A DNA stretch of 64,000 bases from Xenophilus aerolatus (lineage in GTDB: Bacteria > Pseudomonadota > Gammaproteobacteria > Burkholderiales > Burkholderiaceae_C): NCBI GenBank assembly GCA_030418545.1, contig QAIB01000008.1, positions 1-64,000 of the forward strand. Direction: 5' to 3'. Positions 38,540 to 46,751 of the stretch are shown in pieces (the first letter of the stretch is position 1; each line of letters opens with the position of its first letter). The position numbers and the translations under genes are program-made. A model generated the notes under the pieces. The model was not told where the DNA came from, made no database searches, and saw nothing but the letters and a program-made list of their open reading frames with translations.

Positions 38540-39673
38540 TCAGCCCTTCCAGACGAAGGGGAACTTCAGCTGCTTGAAGAAGCCGTTGGGCACGTAGTCG
38601 CCCACCACGCCATAGCGGTCGGGCCAGAGCCGGTCGCTCTTCACGGCCGTGCCGAAGAGGTAGTCGAGGAAGGCGTAGTGCGCCGCGTAGTTCTTGTCGA
38701 TCGCCTCGTCGTCCTGGCTGTGGTGCCAGTGGTGGAAGTTGGGCGTGACGATGAGGTAGCGCAGCGGGCCCAGCCGCACGCTCACGTTGCAGTGGTTGAA
38801 CACCGCCTGGAAGCCGACCACCACGATGTACGCGTCGATCACTTCCTTGGAGAAGCCCAGCACGTAGATCGGCGCCAGCACCAGCGTGCGGGTGATGAGC
38901 AGCTCCAGGATGTGCTGGCGCGAGCCGGCCATCCAGTCCATGCTCTTGACGCTGTGGTGCACCGCGTGCAGGCGCCACAGCAGCGGCACCTCGTGGTAGG
39001 CGCGGTGCGTCCAGTACTGCACCAGGTCGGCCACCAGGATGATCAGCAGCAGCCCGGCCCAGAAGGGCAGGTTGGCGATCCAGCCGCGGATGCCGTCGTT
39101 GGCCGCCCAGCCGAAGAACTTGTGCACCATCAGGTTGGTCGCCAGCAGCACGAAGCCGACGATCATGTGGTTCACGATGAAGTGGTGGAAATCGGTCTGC
39201 CACTCGGCGCGGAAGATCGGCTGGTCCTTGCGGTGGGCGAACAGCTTCTCGATGAAGATGAAGATCAGCGAGGAGCCCAGCAGGTCGAGGATGAACCAGT
39301 CCAGCCCGATGTAGGGCGTCCCGTCGGGGAAGTTCGGGTCCACGTTCACCTTGTGGCCGCCCAGCAGCGCGGCAGCGGCCACAAGCAGGAAGGCGAAGGA
39401 CGAGAGCCATCGCGTGCGGTTGAAGACGATGTTCACCAGCGCCAGCCCGCCCGCGATGACCATGGCCGTGAGCAGCACCCAGCGCATCAGGTCCACGTTG
39501 TAGCTCTTGCGCAGCTCGGGCGTGGTGAGGTACTGCGGGAAGTGGAAGGCCAGCACGCCCAGGAAGCACAGGATCGCCAGGCTGAGCGCGATCACGCCGG
39601 TGACCAGGCCCTTGCCCCGTTCCAGTTCCCCGTGGCTTTCTGCCAGGTGGTTGAGTTTTTCTATATCCAGCAT
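38540..39673 (-). CDS. Sterol desaturase/fatty acid hydroxylase family protein
   Basis: A 377-residue membrane di-iron oxygenase. The histidine clusters are complete: HRAYHE, HAVHHS and HHWHHS, with a further histidine in FHHFIVNH upstream. Hydrophobic segments flank them, with the N-terminal 110 residues forming additional membrane helices. Members hydroxylate or desaturate sterols, fatty acids or ornithine lipids; which one applies is not visible. It starts MLDIEKLNHLAESHG at 39673 and its stop is directly followed by the lipoprotein gene, so the three genes to marC may form one transcript. Confidence 0.9.
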   Translation of the reverse strand: MLDIEKLNHLAESHGELERGKGLVTGVIALSLAILCFLGVLAFHFPQYLTTPELRKSYNVDLMRWVLLTAMVIAGGLALVNIVFNRTRWLSSFAFLLVAAAALLGGHKVNVDPNFPDGTPYIGLDWFILDLLGSSLIFIFIEKLFAHRKDQPIFRAEWQTDFHHFIVNHMIVGFVLLATNLMVHKFFGWAANDGIRGWIANLPFWAGLLLIILVADLVQYWTHRAYHEVPLLWRLHAVHHSVKSMDWMAGSRQHILELLITRTLVLAPIYVLGFSKEVIDAYIVVVGFQAVFNHCNVSVRLGPLRYLIVTPNFHHWHHSQDDEAIDKNYAAHYAFLDYLFGTAVKSDRLWPDRYGVVGDYVPNGFFKQLKFPFVWKG

Positions 39674-39782
39674 CCCGGCCCCTCTCTTCGTGTTGTCGTT
39701 CGGACGGGCGGGATTTTAGGCGCGCGAGGCCGTTCGCCTACACGACGAATGGCCGGTCCCTGCGCGGCAGGCCGTGGCGTCT

Positions 39783-40775
39783 TCAGTCCACCTGGGCCCC
39801 GCTCTGGCGCACCAGTTCGCCCCACTTGGCCGTCTCGCGCGTGCCGAAGGCGCCGAGCGACTCGCCCGCCGCGCCGACGGATTCCAGGCCCTGCGCGGTG
39901 AGCCGCGCCTGCGTCTCGGGCGCCGCCAGGGCCGCCTGTGCCGCATCGCGCAGCCGCGCCAGCACGGGCGCCGGTGTCGCGGCCGGTGCATAGACCATGA
40001 ACCACGCCACCAGGTCGAAGGGCTGGCCGGTCTGGGCCTGCAGCGTCGGCACCTCGGGCGCCGCCTGGCTGGGTTTGGCGCTCGACACGCCCAGTGCCCG
40101 CAGCTTGCCGGCCCTGATCTGCGGCAGCACGGCGGCCGGGTGGTAGAACATGAACTGCACCTGCCCGGCCATCACGTCCGACAGGCCGACCGCGCCGTCC
40201 TTGTAGGGCACGTGCACCATCTGGCCACCCAGGGCGCGCCGCAGCAGGTCGCCGGCCAGGTGGCCCGAGGTGCCGTTGCCTGCCGAGGCGAAGCTGACGC
40301 CCGGCGCGCGTGCCGCCGCGGCGCGCAGGTCCTGCAGCGACTGGAAGGGCGAACCCGCAGCGACCACCAGCAGCGTCGGCGTCTGCCCCACGAAGCCCAG
40401 CGGCGCGAAGTCGCGGGCGGCGTCGTAGGGCAGCTTGCGGTACAGCGCCGGATTGATCGCGTGCGTGCCGACGGTGCCCATGACCAGGGTGTAGCCGTCG
40501 GCCGGCGCGCGCGCCACCGCCTCGGTGCCGATCACGCCGCCGCTGCCGGCTCGGTTCTCGACCACCACCGTCTGGCCCAGCTGCCGGCCCATGGCCTCGG
40601 CCACCACCCGGGCCACGGTGTCGGTGGAGGTGCCGGGGCCGAAGGGCACGACCATGCGCAGCGGGCGTGTCGGGAAGTCGGCGGATGCCTGGGCCTGCGC
40701 GGTCCAGGGCAGCAGGGCGGCCAGGGCGGGCCATGCGGCGCGCAGCAGCGTGCGCCGCGCCAATTGAAAACGCAT
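39783..40775 (-). CDS. Bug-family (TctC-like) substrate-binding protein
   Basis: A 330-residue periplasmic receptor of the Bug family, used by tripartite tricarboxylate transporters or as sensors. The signal peptide is MRFQLARRTLLRAAWPALAA with a twin-arginine-like RRTLLRA, cleaved near AQAQA. The mature start FPTRPLRMVVPFGPGTSTDTVARV and NRAGSGGVIGTEAVARAPADGY are the usual Bug landmarks. AAGGAGA lies before the ATG at 40775. No tctAB membrane genes are adjacent. It is 82 bp downstream of the dioxygenase gene, so an aromatic or tricarboxylic acid is a plausible ligand. Confidence 0.92.
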   Translation of the reverse strand: MRFQLARRTLLRAAWPALAALLPWTAQAQASADFPTRPLRMVVPFGPGTSTDTVARVVAEAMGRQLGQTVVVENRAGSGGVIGTEAVARAPADGYTLVMGTVGTHAINPALYRKLPYDAARDFAPLGFVGQTPTLLVVAAGSPFQSLQDLRAAAARAPGVSFASAGNGTSGHLAGDLLRRALGGQMVHVPYKDGAVGLSDVMAGQVQFMFYHPAAVLPQIRAGKLRALGVSSAKPSQAAPEVPTLQAQTGQPFDLVAWFMVYAPAATPAPVLARLRDAAQAALAAPETQARLTAQGLESVGAAGESLGAFGTRETAKWGELVRQSGAQVD

Positions 40776-40857
40776 CGATGTCTCCTTGAGTGGTCGTTCG
40801 GGTCGGCCAGCGCGCACGCAGGGCGGGGAGCAGCTGCGCCCTGCGCAGCAGATCAGT

Positions 40858-41751
40858 TCAGTCCCGCTGCGGCGCCAGGCGGAAGTCGTAGCGCGCGGTC
40901 CAGTAGGGCGTGGCCATCGTGCGGCCGTCCTCCGCCGTGCCGGCCGGCTTCTTCTCGAAGGGCACGATCAGCGCCGGTCGCACGCCGAACACCACGTCGG
41001 TGTCGAGGTACGGGCTGTCGGACACGAACAGGTGCGTGGTCACCGGCACGTGGCCCGGCGCCGAGACGATCATGTGGATGTGGCCGGGCCGGTTGGGGTC
41101 GCGGCCCAGGCGGTCGATCATGCGGCCCACCGGGCCGTCCATCGGGATCGGGTAGTAGCTCGGCCGGATCGACCAGAACCAGTAGCGGCCCTCGGCGTCG
41201 GTGCGGATGCGGCCGCGCGCCAGCATCTGGTCGTTGCCTTCCATCTGCATGTCGTAGACGCCTTCGCCGTCGCCCGACCAGATGTCCAGCAGCGCGCCGG
41301 CCAGCGGTTTCCCCTCGGTGTCGAGCACGCGCCCGCTGTAGAAGGCCGGCTCGCCCGGCACGCCTTCGCCGAGGTCGTCGCCCAGCGCACGTTCCGGCGC
41401 GCCCTCCCAGTAGTAGGGGCCCTGCACCGTGGCCTCGGTCGCGGGCGTTGCGCCGGTGGCCGAGGCGCGCGACTGGGCCAGCGCCACCACCAGCATCGAC
41501 ACGCCCAGCGTGTCCGACAGCAGGATGAACTCCTGCCGCTTCGGGTCGCAGGTCTTGCCGGTGGCGGTGAGGAACTCGATGGCCTGGATCCATTCCTCGG
41601 GCTTGAGGTCGACGGCGCGCACGAAGTCGTGCAGCCGAGTCACCAACTCGCTCATGATGTGCTTGAAGCGCGCATCCTTGGCGCCTTCGAGCGTGGCGAG
41701 GACTTCGCGGGTGAGTTCGGGCGCGCAGGCCTGGGCCGTGTGGGTGCTCAT
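40858..41751 (-). CDS. Intradiol ring-cleavage dioxygenase (hydroxyquinol/catechol 1,2 type)
   Basis: A 297-residue non-heme Fe(III) dioxygenase that opens a catechol- or hydroxyquinol-type ring between the hydroxyls. The ligands line up as Y166 (GEGVYDMQ), Y200 (RPSYYPIPMDGPVG), H224 and H226 (RPGHIHMIV), and the N-terminal dimerisation helices precede ATVQGPYYWEGAPE. The last motif and the overall form suggest hydroxyquinol 1,2-dioxygenase over catechol dioxygenase, but no maleylacetate reductase or muconate genes are nearby to confirm it. GGAG lies before the start. It is divergent from a LysR gene, the probable regulator. Confidence 0.9.
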   Translation of the reverse strand: MSTHTAQACAPELTREVLATLEGAKDARFKHIMSELVTRLHDFVRAVDLKPEEWIQAIEFLTATGKTCDPKRQEFILLSDTLGVSMLVVALAQSRASATGATPATEATVQGPYYWEGAPERALGDDLGEGVPGEPAFYSGRVLDTEGKPLAGALLDIWSGDGEGVYDMQMEGNDQMLARGRIRTDAEGRYWFWSIRPSYYPIPMDGPVGRMIDRLGRDPNRPGHIHMIVSAPGHVPVTTHLFVSDSPYLDTDVVFGVRPALIVPFEKKPAGTAEDGRTMATPYWTARYDFRLAPQRD

Positions 41752-41831
41752 GGGTGTGTCTCCGTCTTCGTCATGGGTGTGGTCCGCGGGCCGGTAGCAT
41801 CGGCCTCCCGTCCGCGCGCGCCGCGATCTTC

Positions 41832-42755
41832 ATGGAACTGCGTCATCTCCGCTATTTCGCTGCCCTGGCCGAATGCCTGAACTTCACGCGCGCCGCGCAG
41901 CGGATGCATGTGACGCAGTCCACGCTCTCGCACCAGATCCGCCAGCTCGAGGAGGAACTGGGCCAGGCGCTGTTCGACCGCATCGGCCGCAAGGTGCTGC
42001 TGACCGAGGCGGGCGAATCCTTCCTCGGCTATGCCGCCAAGGCGCTTCGGGAGGTGGACCAGGGGCTCAACGAACTGCGCAGCGGCTCGGCGGCGCTGAG
42101 CGGCGAACTGCGCATCGGCGCCACGCCCACCTTCAGCATGGAGTTCCTGCCCGAATGCCTGGCGCGCTTCATGGCCCGGCATCCGGAGGTGAAGATCGTG
42201 GCGGAAGAACTCTCGGCGCAGGACATCGCCAGCGGCCTGCTGGCCGAGCGGCTGGACCTGGGCGTGTCCTACCAGCCGGCCGAGACCGACGCGCTGTGGT
42301 TCGAGCCGCTGCGCAGCGAGGAGATGGTGCTGGTGGTGGGCCGTTCGCACCCCTTCGCGCAGCGCCGGCGCGTGCGCATGGTCGAGCTGCACCGCCAGCC
42401 GCTGGTGCTGCTCACGCCGGGCTTCGCCACGCGCAGGCTGCTCGACGAGTGCTTCCGCCACAGCGGCGCCGAGCCGCTGATCGCGGTGGAGATGAACGCG
42501 GTGATGCCGATGCTCGGCCTCGTGGCCCGCACGGGGCTGGCCACCATCGTGTCCGAACACGCCCTGCCGCTGCGCGAGGACCTCGCGGCCGTGCCGCTGG
42601 AGGAGCCCACGCCCGTGCGCACCCCCGGCCTGCTGTGGAAGCAGCGCCCGCGCCAGAGCGCCGCCCTGCGCGCGCTGGCGGCCGAGATCCGCCGCATGGC
42701 GCTGCGCCGCAGCCGCCGTGTGCCCGAGCCCGACGACGCGCCCGGCGCGGCCTGA
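41832..42755 (+). CDS. LysR-family regulator of dioxygenase, CatR/CbnR-like
   Basis: A 307-residue LysR regulator with a CatR/CbnR-like N-terminus: MELRHLRYFAALAECLNFTR, then HVTQSTLSHQIRQLEEELG. The effector part contains GELRIGATPTFSMEFLPECL and the long C-terminal tail is arginine-rich. It starts at 41832 and diverges from the intradiol dioxygenase, 80 bp apart, so activation by a ring-cleavage product is the usual model. No perfect dyad was found in the short gap. Confidence 0.9.
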   Translation: MELRHLRYFAALAECLNFTRAAQRMHVTQSTLSHQIRQLEEELGQALFDRIGRKVLLTEAGESFLGYAAKALREVDQGLNELRSGSAALSGELRIGATPTFSMEFLPECLARFMARHPEVKIVAEELSAQDIASGLLAERLDLGVSYQPAETDALWFEPLRSEEMVLVVGRSHPFAQRRRVRMVELHRQPLVLLTPGFATRRLLDECFRHSGAEPLIAVEMNAVMPMLGLVARTGLATIVSEHALPLREDLAAVPLEEPTPVRTPGLLWKQRPRQSAALRALAAEIRRMALRRSRRVPEPDDAPGAA

Positions 42756-42786
42756 GCAACAACGCGCCATCGCCGCCATTGCCGCT

Positions 42787-43938
42787 TCAGCGCGCGGCCT
42801 GCAGGCGCTCGCGCACCGGGCCCAGCACCGCTTCGTTGTCCTGGCCCAGCAGCGGCGGGGCGCTCACCTCGAGGCTGCGCTCGCCGTCGAAGCTGACGGG
42901 CGAGCGCACCGTGCGCCAGCGCCCGCCCTCGGGGTGCGGCGCGTCGATGGTCAGCTGCAGATGCCTGGCCTGCGGGTCCTCCAGCGCCTCGCTGGTGTCG
43001 TACATGGGCGCGTGCGGCACGTCCAGTGCTTCCAGCCGTGCGCACCAGTGCGAACGCGGGTGCTGCGCGAAGGCTTCGCCGAGGATGCGGATGAGCTCGT
43101 CCTGGTGCGCGATGCGACCTTCTCGGGTGGCGAAGCGCGGGTCCTTGAAGATGTCGGGCCGTTCGATGGCGTCGGCCAGGCCCTGCCAGAACTTCTCGGG
43201 CGAGGACATGTGCAGCGCAATCCACTCGCCGCCCTGGCACTCCAGCACATAGGACTGCGACACGCTGGGCCGGCTGAAGGGGCCCATCACCTCGCCCTCG
43301 GAGAAGTAGTGCGTGAAGGCGTCGAGGTTGAAGTGGCACATCGCCTCCAGCATCGACACCTCGACGCGCCGGCCGACGCCGGTGCGCTGGCGTTCCAGCA
43401 GCGCACCGAGGATGCCGTAGGCGGCGTAGAAGCCGGTCATCGCATCGGCCAGCGCCGGGCCCACCACGCGCGGGTTGGCCGGGTTGATCAGCAGCCGCAG
43501 GTAGGCGCTCGCGGCCTGCGCGACCGTGTCGTAGGCCGGGCGCCCGGCGGCCGGGCCGTCCTGGCCGAAGCCGCTGATCGCGCAGTACACCAGCCGCGGG
43601 TTCAGGCCATGCAGCCGCTCCCAGCCGGCACCCAGCCGGTCGGCCGCGCCGGGCCGGAAGTTCTGCAGGTACACGTCGGCGCCGCGCACCAGTTCGTCGA
43701 AGGCGGCGGCGTCCTCGGCGTTCTTGGTGTTGAGCGTGATGCTCTTCTTGTTGCGGTTGTAGGTCTGGAAGTGCGGGCTGTACAGCCCCCCGCGAAACGC
43801 GCGGAACGGGTCGCCGCTGCCCGGCTGTTCGATCTTGATGACCTCGGCGCCCAGGTCGGCGAGCAGCATGCCCGCCGCCGGGCCGGTGATGAACGTGCCC
43901 TGTTCGAGCACCGTGATGCCTTCGAGTACTTTGGCCAT
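42787..43938 (-). CDS. CaiB/BaiF-type (class III) CoA transferase
   Basis: A 383-residue class III CoA transferase that moves CoA between organic acids. The N-terminus LEGITVLEQGTFITGPAAGMLLADLGAEVIKIE is the family start, and the catalytic aspartate lies in PALADAMTGFYAAYGILGAL. Downstream VEVSMLEAMCHF is also conserved. The substrate is an organic acid; a neighbouring citryl-CoA-lyase-like gene suggests a branched or tricarboxylic C5-C6 acid. No Shine-Dalgarno is visible: the place is occupied by six GTGTGC repeats (43946-43981). The gene is 52 bp after the Bug gene and may be cotranscribed. Confidence 0.92.
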   Translation of the reverse strand: MAKVLEGITVLEQGTFITGPAAGMLLADLGAEVIKIEQPGSGDPFRAFRGGLYSPHFQTYNRNKKSITLNTKNAEDAAAFDELVRGADVYLQNFRPGAADRLGAGWERLHGLNPRLVYCAISGFGQDGPAAGRPAYDTVAQAASAYLRLLINPANPRVVGPALADAMTGFYAAYGILGALLERQRTGVGRRVEVSMLEAMCHFNLDAFTHYFSEGEVMGPFSRPSVSQSYVLECQGGEWIALHMSSPEKFWQGLADAIERPDIFKDPRFATREGRIAHQDELIRILGEAFAQHPRSHWCARLEALDVPHAPMYDTSEALEDPQARHLQLTIDAPHPEGGRWRTVRSPVSFDGERSLEVSAPPLLGQDNEAVLGPVRERLQAAR

Positions 43939-43945
43939 GAACGAT

Positions 43946-43981
43946 GTGTGCGTGTGCGTGTGCGTGTGCGTGTGCGTGTGC
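43946..43981. repeat. Hexanucleotide tandem repeat (GTGTGC)6
   Basis: Six perfect consecutive copies of GTGTGC on the plus strand (GCACAC on the minus strand), 8 bp upstream of the CoA-transferase ATG and 9 bp from the upstream Bug stop. The array fills the interval where a ribosome-binding site would be expected. Confidence 0.95.
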
Positions 43982-43990
43982 GGGAACGGG

Positions 43991-44956
43991 TCAGTCGAGC
44001 CGGATGTTGCGGGCCTTGACGATGCGGCCGTAGATGTCCGAGTCGCGCCGCACCATGGCGGCCATCTCCTCGCGGCTCGCGCCCAGCGGTTCGGAGTTGA
44101 GGTCGGTGATGCGCTTGCGCATCTCGGGGTCCTGGCTGGCGGCCAGGAAGGTGGCGTGCAGGCGCTCGACGATGGCCGGTGGCGTGGCGGCCGGCGCCCA
44201 CAGGCCGTGCCAGGACATCATCGACAGCTGCGGCACCTGCTCGGCGAAGGTCGCGACGTTGGGCATGGCCGGATGGCGCGCGGGGCCCGAATAGGCCAGC
44301 GCCTTGACCTTGCCCGAGGCGATGAGCGGGTAGGCCGAGGCCATCGGCTCCAGCACCAGGTCCACCTGTCCGCCGATGAGCTCCGGCACGGGCGTCGTGC
44401 GGTAGGGCACGTGGATCATGTGCGTCTTGGTCTCGTCCTTGAACCACTCCATGATCAGGTGCGAGGGGCTGCCGGCGCCGTACGACGCGTGCGTGATGGT
44501 GCCCGGCCTGGCGCGCGCCTGTTCCAGCAGCGCCTGCAACGAGTCGGCCTTGAAGCCCGGCCCGGCGATCAGCACCAGGCCCTGGCGCATGGTGGTGGCC
44601 AGCGGCACCAGGTCCTTCTCGGCGTCGAAGGGCAGCTTGCCGTAGATCGACGGGTTGATGGTGAAGGCCGTGGACACGTTGTAGAGCACCGTGTAGCCGT
44701 CGGCCGGCGCCTTGGCCACGGCGTCGGTCGCCAGGTTGCCGGCCGAACCGGGCTTGTTGTCGATCACGAAGGGCGTGTTGAGCTTGCGCGAGGCGTACTC
44801 GCCGTACATGCGCGCGAACACGTCGGGCGGCGTGCCGGCCGCGAAGCCCACCACGATGCGCACCGGCTTGTTGGGCCAGGCCGCAGTCTGGGCATGCGAA
44901 GGGGCGAGCGCGGCCAAGGCCAGGCCGGCGGCCGCGAGGGCTGCTGCGAATTTCAT
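43991..44956 (-). CDS. Bug-family (TctC-like) substrate-binding protein
   Basis: A 321-residue periplasmic Bug receptor. The signal peptide (MKFAAALAAAGLALAALAPS) ends at HAQ near residue 22, and the mature protein shows WPNKPVRIVVGFAAGTPPDV, NKPGSAGNLATDAVAKAPADGY and GTITHASYGAGSPSHL, all standard Bug elements. GGAGAC precedes the ATG. It lies between a citryl-CoA-lyase-like gene and a CoA transferase, all leftward, so it probably supplies the acid those enzymes process. Confidence 0.92.
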   Translation of the reverse strand: MKFAAALAAAGLALAALAPSHAQTAAWPNKPVRIVVGFAAGTPPDVFARMYGEYASRKLNTPFVIDNKPGSAGNLATDAVAKAPADGYTVLYNVSTAFTINPSIYGKLPFDAEKDLVPLATTMRQGLVLIAGPGFKADSLQALLEQARARPGTITHASYGAGSPSHLIMEWFKDETKTHMIHVPYRTTPVPELIGGQVDLVLEPMASAYPLIASGKVKALAYSGPARHPAMPNVATFAEQVPQLSMMSWHGLWAPAATPPAIVERLHATFLAASQDPEMRKRITDLNSEPLGASREEMAAMVRRDSDIYGRIVKARNIRLD

Positions 44957-45001
44957 GGGTTGTCTCCTGTGTTGTCTGTCTTGCCGGGATGCGTGTTCGG
45001 C

Positions 45002-45799
45002 TCAGCCGCCGCTGCCCGCGGGCGGCCCGTCGTAGACCACCTCGCGCGTCGCCTGGTACGACAGCGCGAAGCCGATGCCCTGCTGCAGCTCTTCGTTGAG
45101 GTGCGCGATCAGCCCCGCGGTGCGCGCCAGGATGGGCACGCCCTTGAGCGCGGTCACCGGGTAGCCGACGTCCAGCAGCACCGCCGGGATGGCCGCCGAC
45201 ACGTTGAGCTTCAGGTCGCGGCCGATCACTGCCGGCAGCACGGCTTCCACCGCCTCGGCGATGGCGACGAAGCGCCCGCGCACGCCGTTGTCCTGCGCCA
45301 CGCCGAAGAGCGCGTCGACGCGGGCGTCGCGCTCCTTGTGCAGCGGGTGGCCGTAGCCCGGCACCGGCTGGCCCTTCTCGCGCCAGGCGCGCACCACGGC
45401 CTCGGCGGCTGCGGCCAGGTCGCCGTCGCTGCCGGCGCGCTGGTCGACCTCCACGAACATGCGCCCGGCGGTCTCCGAAGCGCCGAGGATCACCGAGCCG
45501 CAGCCCAGGATGCCGGCCGCCACGGCGCCCTGCAGTGCATCGGGCGCGGCGGCCAGCGTCATGCGGCTGGCCTGCACGCTGGGCACCAGCCCGTGCTCGG
45601 CGATGGCGACGAGCGTGGCGTTGAGCACGGCCGAGGCGGCCGGGCCCGGCATCTCGCCGGTGACCAGCAGGTGGAAGTAGTCGGCGAAGCCGATGCGTCC
45701 GATGAGCTCCCTGCTCAGGTCGCGGCCGCGCACCGTGATGCTGTGCGCGTCCGAGGTGGAGATGGCGGTGCGAACCACCGTGGCCTTGCCGATCTTCAT
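45002..45799 (-). CDS. Citryl-CoA lyase-like (citrate synthase superfamily)
   Basis: A 265-residue short member of the citrate synthase superfamily, lacking the large N-terminal domain of citrate synthase. The histidine/proline motif is GYGHPLHKERDARVDALF and the C-terminal segment is LLDVGYPVTALKGVPILARTAGLIAHL in shorter pieces. Such proteins cleave citryl-CoA or citramalyl-like CoA esters to acetyl- or pyruvyl units and an aldehyde or acid. The start at 45799 begins MKIGKATVVRTAI; upstream ATGs add non-conserved residues. A 21-bp perfect inverted repeat lies 77 bp upstream. The three-gene set with Bug and CaiB proteins looks like a CoA-thioester degradation operon. Confidence 0.85.
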   Translation of the reverse strand: MKIGKATVVRTAISTSDAHSITVRGRDLSRELIGRIGFADYFHLLVTGEMPGPAASAVLNATLVAIAEHGLVPSVQASRMTLAAAPDALQGAVAAGILGCGSVILGASETAGRMFVEVDQRAGSDGDLAAAAEAVVRAWREKGQPVPGYGHPLHKERDARVDALFGVAQDNGVRGRFVAIAEAVEAVLPAVIGRDLKLNVSAAIPAVLLDVGYPVTALKGVPILARTAGLIAHLNEELQQGIGFALSYQATREVVYDGPPAGSGG

Positions 45800-45875
45800 G
45801 TTCAGGTCCGTTGCGAATCGGCGCGAACGGTAGCCCATGGGAGCGGCAGTCAGGAAATGATGTTTTTCGATGCTT

Positions 45876-45896
45876 TCGATCGATGCCATCGATCGA
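45876..45896. promoter_or_regulatory. 21-bp perfect inverted repeat, candidate operator
   Basis: TCGATCGAT-GCC-ATCGATCGA, nine-base arms with a three-base spacer, 77-97 bp upstream of the lyase start, in a stretch that is AT-richer than the surroundings. It is a likely binding site for a dimeric regulator, but no regulator gene adjoins this operon. Confidence 0.5.
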
Positions 45897-45944
45897 TAAG
45901 GCCGATCGACGGCGGGAGAGATCACGGCGCCGCGCGCCGCCAGG

Positions 45945-46751
45945 TCAGGTGCCGAAGTCGCGCGCCGCGGATGGCTGGGCGAGGGCCTGCACGCCCCGCA
46001 GCACGTCGCCCACCACGATCACCGAGGGGCTGCCCAGGCCGGAGGCGGCAAGGTCCGCATCCAGCGCGCCCAGCGTGCTCAGCAGTTGCTGCTGGTGCGC
46101 CAGCGTGGCGTGCTGCACCACCGCGACCGGCGTCGACGCCGGCAGGCCGCCGTCGAGCAGGGCGGTGCGGATGTGCGCGGCGCCAGCCACGCCCATGTAG
46201 ACCACCAGCGTCAGCCGGGCATCGCGGGCCGCGGCGGCGAGCTGGCGCCAGTCGGTCGCGTCGTGGCGGGCCCGCTCACCGGCCTTGGCGTGGCCGGTGA
46301 CGAACACCACGCCCTGCGCATGGTCACGATGCGTCAGCGGCACGCCCAGCGCCGTCACCGCGGCCAGGCCGGCGGTGATGCCGTTGACCACCCGGCATTC
46401 GATGCCGGCCTCGCGCAGGTGCTCCACCTCCTCGCCGCCGCGGCCGAAGATGAAGGGGTCGCCGCCCTTGAGGCGCACCACGTGCTCGCCCTCGCGCACG
46501 GCGGTGATCATCAGCTTCTCGATGAAGGCCTGCGGCGTGCTCTTGCATCCGCCGCGCTTGCCCACGTGCACGATGCGCGCGCCGGGGCGTGCCCAGGCCA
46601 GGATCTCGTCGTTGACCAGGTCATCGACGAACAGCACGGTGGACGCCTGGATGGCCTTGACCGCTTTCAGGGTGAGCAGTTCGGGATCGCCGGGGCCGGC
46701 GCCGACGAGGGTGCAGGTGCCCAGGGGCAGGGGGGCGTGGTGCGTGGTCAT
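45945..46751 (-). CDS. cobA: Uroporphyrinogen-III C-methyltransferase
   Basis: A 268-residue SAM-dependent methyltransferase making precorrin-2, the precursor of siroheme. It shows the family blocks LVGAGPGDPELLTLKAVKAI, VHVGKRGGCKS, RLKGGDPFIFGRGGEEVEHL and TPVAVVQHATL-like segments. Siroheme is the cofactor of assimilatory nitrite reductase, which explains its place at the end of the nitrate operon although no nitrite reductase gene is in the window. It is the single-domain CobA form, not the CysG fusion. Its start overlaps the ybiB stop as ATGA. Confidence 0.95.
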   Translation of the reverse strand: MTTHHAPLPLGTCTLVGAGPGDPELLTLKAVKAIQASTVLFVDDLVNDEILAWARPGARIVHVGKRGGCKSTPQAFIEKLMITAVREGEHVVRLKGGDPFIFGRGGEEVEHLREAGIECRVVNGITAGLAAVTALGVPLTHRDHAQGVVFVTGHAKAGERARHDATDWRQLAAAARDARLTLVVYMGVAGAAHIRTALLDGGLPASTPVAVVQHATLAHQQQLLSTLGALDADLAASGLGSPSVIVVGDVLRGVQALAQPSAARDFGT

